This document shows positions 5,786 through 10,564 of a stretch of DNA of 10,564 bases, piece by piece. The translations under genes were made by a program, and so were the position numbers. The notes below the pieces were generated by a model. The model made no database searches. It was given only the letters and a program-made list of their open reading frames with translations, and had not been told where the DNA came from. Position 1 is the first letter of the stretch. Every line of letters starts with the position of its first letter. The stretch is taken from NCBI GenBank assembly GCA_044425555.1, contig JAWXVF010000089.1, forward strand, positions 1 through 10,564, read 5' to 3'. The stretch is from JAWXVE01 sp044425555. Lineage in GTDB: Bacteria > Bacillota > Clostridia > Lachnospirales > Lachnospiraceae.

Positions 5786-6694
5786 ATGACATCATTATTA
5801 AATGCATTACCAGGAGCCTGTGCACAAGGTCTTATCTGGGGAATTATGGCAATAGGAGTTTATATTACATATCGAGTCTTAGATGTTCCAGACCTTACTG
5901 TAGATGGTACTATGTGTACAGGAGGAGCGGTATGCATTATGTTGATGATTAATGGTTGTCCATTATGGTTGGCACTATGTGCAGCCTTTTGCGTGGGGAT
6001 GCTTGCAGGTATTGTAACAGGAATTCTCCACACGACTATGGGGATACCAGCAATTTTAGCAGGAATTCTTACACAGCTTGGTTTGTATTCTGTGAACCTA
6101 AGAATAATGGGGGATAAGGCAAACCAAGCTATTAGTGTAGATAAATATGATTTATTTGTTTCTTTGCGATATATCAACAAAACAATTACAGTTGTTATCT
6201 TATTTACACTTGTTTTAATAGGGATTCTCTACTGGTTCTTTGGTACCGAATTAGGTTCTTCTATTCGAGCTACAGGGTGTAACGAACAAATGGCTAGAGC
6301 GCAAGGTATTAATACGGACGCCAATAAGATGATAGGATTAGCCTTATCTAATGGGATTGTAGCACTTTCTAGTGCTTTACTAGCACAATACAATGGATTT
6401 GTAGATGTGAATATGGGGCGTGGTGCCATTGTAGTTGGATTGGCGGCTGTGATTATTGGGCAAGTAGTATTTAAGAGAATTAAAGGGAACTTCGCTTTTA
6501 AATTAGTTGCAGTATCTTGTGGAGCTATTATCTATTATATGGTGATTCAAGTAGTAATTAGTTTGAAATTATTAAGTACCAATGACTTGAAGTTATTGTC
6601 AGCAATTATTGTTGCTATTTTCTTATCCGTTCCTCATTTACAGAAGAAGTATTTGGTGAAGATGTGGAGAAAGGCGGGTGGAAACAATGCTTAA
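5786..6694 (+). CDS. TrpY-like ABC transporter permease
   Basis: A 302-residue inner-membrane permease of the BPD_transp_2 superfamily (COG4120), partner of the preceding TrpX-like binding protein. It has about eight to nine hydrophobic segments. DVPDLTVDGT (33-42) near the first helices and GTELGSSIRATGCNEQMARAQGIN (written across 153-176) are family hallmarks; the latter is the cytoplasmic coupling loop contacting the ATPase. A run of small residues, GRGAIVVGLAAVIIGQ (211-226), matches the conserved late helix. AGGAG at 5771-5775 lies 10 bases before the ATG. The C-terminus is basic (KKYLVKMWRK), and its last codons overlap the ATPase start by 8 bases, indicating translational coupling. Co-transcription with both neighbours is likely. 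Confidence 0.88.
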   Translation: MTSLLNALPGACAQGLIWGIMAIGVYITYRVLDVPDLTVDGTMCTGGAVCIMLMINGCPLWLALCAAFCVGMLAGIVTGILHTTMGIPAILAGILTQLGLYSVNLRIMGDKANQAISVDKYDLFVSLRYINKTITVVILFTLVLIGILYWFFGTELGSSIRATGCNEQMARAQGINTDANKMIGLALSNGIVALSSALLAQYNGFVDVNMGRGAIVVGLAAVIIGQVVFKRIKGNFAFKLVAVSCGAIIYYMVIQVVISLKLLSTNDLKLLSAIIVAIFLSVPHLQKKYLVKMWRKAGGNNA

Positions 6695-7484
6695 ATTACA
6701 AAATATTGGAAAAACCTTTAATCCAGGGACTGTCAATGAAAAAGTGGCGTTGAATAGACTGAACTTAGAATTAAAAGATGGGGATTTTGTAACGGTTATT
6801 GGTGGAAATGGAGCAGGAAAATCAACTACTTTAAATGCAGTAGCAGGTGTGTGGGAGATTGATCGTGGAAGTATTATTTTAGATGGTATGGACATTTCTA
6901 GACTACCAGAATATAAAAGGGCAAAATTTTTAGGACGTGTTTTTCAAGATCCTATGATGGGAACAGCTGCTAATATGCAGATTCAGGAGAATCTAGCATT
7001 AGCAGGTAGACGAGGACAATTTCGTTTCTTGCGTAGAGGTATTACTAGTGTAGAGCAAAGAGAATACCAAGAACAATTAAAAATATTAGATTTAGGTTTA
7101 GAAGATCGTATGACAACGAAAGTAGGCTTGCTTTCAGGAGGACAACGTCAAGCATTAACCTTACTGATGGCAACATTGAGAAAACCTAAATTATTATTGT
7201 TAGATGAACATACAGCAGCATTAGATCCAAAAACAGCAGCTAAAGTACTAGAGGCAACAGATCGAATTGTACAAAGAGACAATTTAACAACGATTATGAT
7301 TACACATAACATGAAAGATGCCATTGCCCATGGGAATCGTTTGATTATGTTATATGATGGTCAAGTAATCTATGACGTAGAAGGAGAAGCGAAGAAGCAG
7401 TTAGAAGTGGCTGATTTGCTAGAGAAATTCGAACAAGCAAGTGGTGGAGAGTTCGCTAATGATCGTATGATGCTTGCGAAATAG
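6687..7484 (+). CDS. TrpZ-like ABC transporter ATP-binding protein
   Basis: A 265-residue ATPase (COG1101) that powers the TrpXYZ-like importer. It shows Walker A GGNGAGKST (39-47), Q-loop Gln87 in VFQDP, the signature LSGGQRQAL (149-157), Walker B ending LLLLDEH (169-175) and switch His207 in ITHNM. The Walker B continuation DEHTAALDP, with His where most ABC ATPases have Pro, is typical of this subfamily. Two starts are possible: a GTG at 6678 (overlapping the permease by 17 bases) and an ATG at 6687 (overlap 8 bases). I chose the ATG because GGTGG lies 5 bases before it, whereas AAAGG is only 3 bases before the GTG, and MLKLQNI is the usual family start. The next gene follows after 56 bases with no terminator. 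Confidence 0.9.
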   Translation: MLKLQNIGKTFNPGTVNEKVALNRLNLELKDGDFVTVIGGNGAGKSTTLNAVAGVWEIDRGSIILDGMDISRLPEYKRAKFLGRVFQDPMMGTAANMQIQENLALAGRRGQFRFLRRGITSVEQREYQEQLKILDLGLEDRMTTKVGLLSGGQRQALTLLMATLRKPKLLLLDEHTAALDPKTAAKVLEATDRIVQRDNLTTIMITHNMKDAIAHGNRLIMLYDGQVIYDVEGEAKKQLEVADLLEKFEQASGGEFANDRMMLAK

Positions 7485-7540
7485 AGGAATAAGTGAAGTA
7501 CTAAGATAGAAAAATAATAGAAACAATATAGGAGAAGAAA

Positions 7541-8452
7541 ATGAAAAAGTTAATCGTAACAATGTTAGTAGCAATGGTTACACTTGGTGTAGTAGGGTGT
7601 GGTTCAAGTACGGAAGAAAATAATGCATCAAGTAATGATACAGTAAGTAACACAACAGAAACTGAGCAAGTGGAAGATAATCAAGAAGAAGTAGTAGAGG
7701 TAGAAGGTGTATTACGTGTAGCTATGGAATGTGGATACGCTCCTTATAATTGGACACAAGGAACAGATGATAATGGTGCAGTAAAAATTGCAGGAAGTGG
7801 TGATTATGCATATGGTTACGATGTAATGTGGGCAAAAGAACTAGCGAGTGAAATGGGAAGAGACTTAGAAATAGTAAAGTTAGATTGGGATTCTCTAGTT
7901 CCAGCAGTTATGACAGGTGATGTGGATTGTGTAATAGCAGGACAATCTATTACAGCAGATCGTTCAGAGCAAGTTGATTTCTCGGCACCGTATTACTACG
8001 CATCTATCATTACTTTGGTAAAGAAAGATAGTCCATATGCATCAGCTACTTCTGTAGAAGAGTTAGCAGGAGCTACAGCAACTTCACAATTAGGAACTAT
8101 TTGGTATGATGTTTGCTTGCCACAGATTTCGGATGGAAATATTTTACCAGCACAAGAAAGTGCACCTGCAATGCTAGTAGCGCTAAATTCAGGAGTGTGT
8201 GATATTGTAGTAACAGATATGCCAACAGGTATGGCAGCAGTAGTAGCGTATGATGATTTTGTCTTGTTGGATTTTACAGGAACAGCAGGAGAATTTGTAG
8301 TTTCGGAAGAAGAAATCAACATTGGAATTTCTATAAAAAAAGGCAATCAGGAAGTTCTAGATGCTGCTAATAAAATGCTTGAGGATAAGACAGCAGATGA
8401 TTTTGCAGTAATGATGAACGAAGCAATTGCAGTGCAACCATTGTCTCAATAA
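7541..8452 (+). CDS. Polar amino-acid ABC transporter substrate-binding lipoprotein
   Basis: A 303-residue lipoprotein of the SBP_bac_3 family, which captures polar or charged amino acids at the cell surface. The signal peptide ends VVGC (Cys20) and is followed by an acidic, Asn/Ser/Thr-rich tether to about residue 55. The domain begins GVLRVAMECGYAPYNW (56-71); YGYDVMWAKELASEMG (91-106) follows a short insertion relative to short family members. Arg141 in SITADRSEQVDFSAPYY is the canonical alpha-carboxylate contact, and Asp225 in IVVTDMPTG is the canonical alpha-amino contact, so an amino-acid ligand is well supported. Which amino acid cannot be read from sequence. AGGAG at 7530-7534 lies 6 bases before the ATG. 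It is the fourth gene of the run and first of the second ABC set. Confidence 0.9.
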   Translation: MKKLIVTMLVAMVTLGVVGCGSSTEENNASSNDTVSNTTETEQVEDNQEEVVEVEGVLRVAMECGYAPYNWTQGTDDNGAVKIAGSGDYAYGYDVMWAKELASEMGRDLEIVKLDWDSLVPAVMTGDVDCVIAGQSITADRSEQVDFSAPYYYASIITLVKKDSPYASATSVEELAGATATSQLGTIWYDVCLPQISDGNILPAQESAPAMLVALNSGVCDIVVTDMPTGMAAVVAYDDFVLLDFTGTAGEFVVSEEEINIGISIKKGNQEVLDAANKMLEDKTADDFAVMMNEAIAVQPLSQ

Positions 8453-8486
8453 GAAGTACAACACATGGGAAAGGGGGTATTAAGGA

Positions 8487-9278
8487 ATGGATTTTTTAAA
8501 TTCAATTATGAATATATTAGAACGATATGGAAGTTCGTATATAAGAGGAGCAGGCACTACCTTATTAATTGCCCTTGTAGGAACCGTCATAGGCTGTCTT
8601 ATTGGATTTGCAGTAGGGGTGGTACAGACCATACCTACTAGCAAACACGATAAATTACCTAAGAAGATAATACTAAACATAGTAAAAGTTCTTTTGCGTT
8701 GCTATGTGGAAGTATTTCGTGGAACCCCCATGATTGTACAAGCAGTCTTTATTTACTATGGTGGATTGCAAGTGTTTGATCTTAAGATGAGTATGTGGAC
8801 AGCAGCTTTTTTCGTAGTATCTATTAATACAGGAGCTTATATGGCAGAAACTGTACGTGGTGGTATTCTTTCTATTGATATTGGACAAACAGAAGGAGCC
8901 AAAGCAATCGGAATGACACATATTCAAACTATGTTATATGTTATCTTTCCTCAAACATTACGAAATATTATTCCGCAAATTGGAAATAATTTTATTATTA
9001 ACATCAAAGACACCTCAGTGTTATCTGTAATTAGTATAACGGACTTATTCTTTGCACATAAAAGTGTAGTAGGTGCTATGTATACGTATTTCGAGTCTGC
9101 AACTATTGTGATGGTCATGTATTTAACCATGACTTTAATTGCGTCTTATTTACTTCGTCTGTGGGAACGGAAAATGGATGGAGACGATACCTTTAATCTA
9201 GCGACTACAGATACCCTAGCTTATACAAGTGGTATGTTACGCTACCCAGATGCTAAGAACAAGCAGGAGGGGGAATAA
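8487..9278 (+). CDS. Polar amino-acid ABC transporter permease (HisM/GlnP type)
   Basis: A 263-residue membrane protein of the HEQRO amino-acid permease family, working as a homodimer with the preceding binding protein and following ATPase. The N-terminal helix begins GAGTTLLIALVGTVIG (21-36). VEVFRGTPMIVQAVFIYYGG (74-93) is the conserved family block. The EAA coupling loop is EGAKAIGMTHIQTMLYVIFPQ (written across 136-156), followed by the equally typical NNFIINIKDTSVLS (167-180). The cytosolic loop at 48-66 is Lys-rich. AAGGGGG at 8471-8477 lies 9 bases before the ATG; a second AAGGA abuts the ATG and is too close to serve. Its last codons contain the AGGAGG of the next gene, whose ATG follows the stop by one base, so the two are translationally coupled. 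Confidence 0.92.
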   Translation: MDFLNSIMNILERYGSSYIRGAGTTLLIALVGTVIGCLIGFAVGVVQTIPTSKHDKLPKKIILNIVKVLLRCYVEVFRGTPMIVQAVFIYYGGLQVFDLKMSMWTAAFFVVSINTGAYMAETVRGGILSIDIGQTEGAKAIGMTHIQTMLYVIFPQTLRNIIPQIGNNFIINIKDTSVLSVISITDLFFAHKSVVGAMYTYFESATIVMVMYLTMTLIASYLLRLWERKMDGDDTFNLATTDTLAYTSGMLRYPDAKNKQEGE

Positions 9279-9279
9279 G

Positions 9280-10020
9280 ATGGACGAAATTTTATTAAAA
9301 ATACAACATTTAAGCAAATCATTTGGTACAAATTTAGTCTTAAAAGATATTGATTTTATAGTAAGAAGTGGCGATGTTATCAGTATGATTGGGGCATCAG
9401 GAAGTGGAAAAAGTACGTTACTTCGTTGTTTGAATCTTTTGGAAACACCCAATGATGGACAGATTTTATTTCATAATACGAATATCTTAGAGTCTAGTGT
9501 AAAAGAAGCAGCTTATCGAGCGAAAGTAGGTATGGTATTTCAAGGCTTTAATCTTTTTAATAATATGACCGTACTTCAAAATTGCATGGTAGGTCCGATT
9601 AAGGTGAATAAAAGGACGAAAGAAGAAGCACGAGAACTTGCTATGAATTATTTAGAGAAGGTAGGTATGGCACCTTATATTCATGGAAAACCACGTCAAT
9701 TATCAGGTGGACAGAAACAACGTGTTGCCATTGCAAGAGCATTAGCGATGGAACCAGAACTTTTATTATTTGATGAACCAACAAGTGCCTTAGATCCAGA
9801 AATGGTAGGAGAAGTATTGGCTGTTATGAGAACCTTGGCGACAGAAGGAATGACCATGATAGTAGTAACGCATGAAATGGCATTTGCAAGAGACGTGTCT
9901 AATCATGTGGTGTTTATGGCAGATGGTGTGATCTGTGAAGAAGGGAACCCTAAACAACTTTTTAAAACACCGCAGAAACAACAGACAAAAGAATTCCTAG
10001 CTCGATTTATGGGAGAGTAA
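9280..10020 (+). CDS. Polar amino-acid ABC transporter ATP-binding protein (GlnQ/HisP type)
   Basis: A 246-residue ATPase of standard family length that drives the preceding permease. Walker A is GASGSGKST (38-46), Q-loop Gln88 lies in VFQGFNLF, the signature is LSGGQKQR (141-148), Walker B is LLLFDEP (161-167) with the D-loop SALDP, and switch His198 is in VVTHEM. The block SGGQKQRVAIARALAMEP is typical of the amino-acid class. The open frame extends 17 codons upstream into the permease gene, but the ATG at 9280 has AGGAGG 9 bases before it (9265-9270) and gives the family's usual N-terminus. It is the last gene of the operon; a strong terminator starts 55 bases after the stop. Confidence 0.93.
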   Translation: MDEILLKIQHLSKSFGTNLVLKDIDFIVRSGDVISMIGASGSGKSTLLRCLNLLETPNDGQILFHNTNILESSVKEAAYRAKVGMVFQGFNLFNNMTVLQNCMVGPIKVNKRTKEEARELAMNYLEKVGMAPYIHGKPRQLSGGQKQRVAIARALAMEPELLLFDEPTSALDPEMVGEVLAVMRTLATEGMTMIVVTHEMAFARDVSNHVVFMADGVICEEGNPKQLFKTPQKQQTKEFLARFMGE

Positions 10021-10074
10021 GTAATAAAGAGCATTCTTTTAAAAAGGAAATAGTAGCTTATATTGAGTTTTACT

Positions 10075-10110
10075 ATAAAAAAAGCAAGGTGTACGCCTTG
10101 CTTTTTTTAT
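10075..10110. terminator. Bidirectional terminator between the ABC operon and the CAP gene
   Basis: A perfect 15-bp inverted repeat (10075-10089 with 10096-10110) has a GC-richer core GCAAGG/CCTTGC, a 6-base loop TGTACG, and flanking A and T tracts of seven. Read rightwards it ends the six-gene ABC operon with a T7 tract; read leftwards it ends the convergent CAP-domain gene, also with a T7 tract. Confidence 0.9.
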
Positions 10111-10165
10111 GAATATCTTTGCTTATTACATTACTGGTCTAGTAGTATTTATGAGATATATGGAA

Positions 10166-10564
10166 TTAATAACCAAACAATTGTACCCAATAATAAGTTC
10201 CATTATCATAATAAACACCAACCCCTATTTTTGTAAAATTCGAATTTAATATATTTGCTTTATGTCCAGAGGAATTCATCCATGAACTCATAACAGAAGT
10301 AGGATTTGCTTGCCCTTTTGCGATATTTTCACCAGATGCTTCGCTAGAAACAGTCGTCCAGCTACTTCCATCTGGTCTCGCATGAGAGAATGATGTAACT
10401 AATTCTTCGGCTCGAATCATTGCTCCAGTGGATAATCCAGAACTAACGCTTAATTCAGATAATCCAGCATTTACACGCTCTTGATTGACAAGAGCAACTA
10501 CTTGAGCAGCATAAGCACTTGCATCAGCAGATGATTGGTATGTTACAGCAATAGAGGTAGTAGC
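10166..10564 (-). CDS. CAP/SCP-domain secreted protein, C-terminal part (cut by window edge)
   Basis: The C-terminal 132 residues of a CAP-superfamily (SCP/PR1) protein, with its start beyond the right edge. The open frame reads through 10421-10564 with no stop, so the ATG at 10420 is an internal Met and not the start. The domain opens with QVVALVNQERVNAGL. It shows His61 in SFSHARPDG, Glu79 in SGENIAKGQ, and the SWMNSSGHKANILNSNF block with His101, numbering from the first visible residue. It ends GVGVYYDNGTYYWVQLFGY. These His and Glu residues match the CAP tetrad cavity. Bacterial members are typically exported and attached to the wall by N-terminal repeats; that part is not visible here. 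The molecular function of such bacterial CAP proteins is mostly unknown. Confidence 0.92.
   Translation of the reverse strand, partial: ATTSIAVTYQSSADASAYAAQVVALVNQERVNAGLSELSVSSGLSTGAMIRAEELVTSFSHARPDGSSWTTVSSEASGENIAKGQANPTSVMSSWMNSSGHKANILNSNFTKIGVGVYYDNGTYYWVQLFGY

Noticed and set aside
6676..6685. GGGTGGAAAC resembling the T-box AGGGTGGNACCGCG sequence
   Set aside because: It lies inside the end of the permease gene, lacks the CCGCG half, and no terminator or specifier stem surrounds it.
7996..8346. 116-codon minus-strand ORF
   Set aside because: Antisense to the SBP_bac_3 gene and composed of mirror codons, with no promoter or recognisable domain.
10166..10420. 84-residue complete minus-strand protein starting at ATG 10420
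   Set aside because: The frame continues open to the window edge and the upstream residues (QVVALVNQERVNAGL) belong to the CAP domain, so it is a partial gene with an internal Met.

Overview
The window is AT-rich, with GTG/TTG/ATG starts, strong AGGAGG-type ribosome binding sites and lipobox-bearing solute-binding proteins. Together these indicate a low-GC Gram-positive anaerobe, most likely a member of the Clostridia close to Lachnospiraceae. That placement rests on protein style (carbamate kinase with a GHDALG start, a TrpX-type ABC set, a CAP-domain secreted protein) and not on a marker gene. I see no phage, transposon, CRISPR array, tRNA or rRNA.

Left edge (1-582): the 5' part of a carbamate kinase gene runs off the left edge on the minus strand, with a good promoter. 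Upstream of it on the same strand is a short fossil of the C-terminus of a MacB/FtsX-type ABC permease. Inside the fossil sits a strong plus-strand promoter, and about 110 nt after it comes an intrinsic terminator with no recognisable ORF between. This looks like an unannotated small RNA or an attenuated leader for the next gene.

583-2600: a lipoprotein-type EndA-like nuclease carries an acidic helical linker and a C-terminal Ada-like zinc module in which the methyl-acceptor Cys position is His. It converges on a YeiH/UPF0324 family membrane protein, and the two stop codons overlap within TTAA.

2601-4508: the yeiH-like gene and a cytoplasmic GH13 cyclomaltodextrinase/neopullulanase diverge. 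Their predicted promoters face each other, so each transcript crosses the other promoter. The GH13 gene probably starts at the ATG at 2745, not at the upstream TTG at 2718.

4509-10110: a consensus promoter with a cre-like CcpA operator at its start site leads into six co-directional genes. The first three form a TrpXYZ-like ABC importer (lipoprotein, BPD_transp_2 permease, ATPase). The next three form a polar amino-acid ABC importer (SBP_bac_3 lipoprotein, HisM-type permease, GlnQ/HisP-type ATPase). Spacing is short or overlapping, no internal terminator is evident, and a strong bidirectional terminator follows. Together they look like an amino-acid uptake operon, possibly under carbon control.

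Right edge (10166-10564): the C-terminal part of a CAP/SCP-domain secreted protein lies on the minus strand and runs off the right edge. No large novel system is evident. The most notable items are the orphan transcription unit at 403-547, the permease fossil, the Ada-like module on the nuclease, the face-to-face promoters and the shared cre-like 9-mer.
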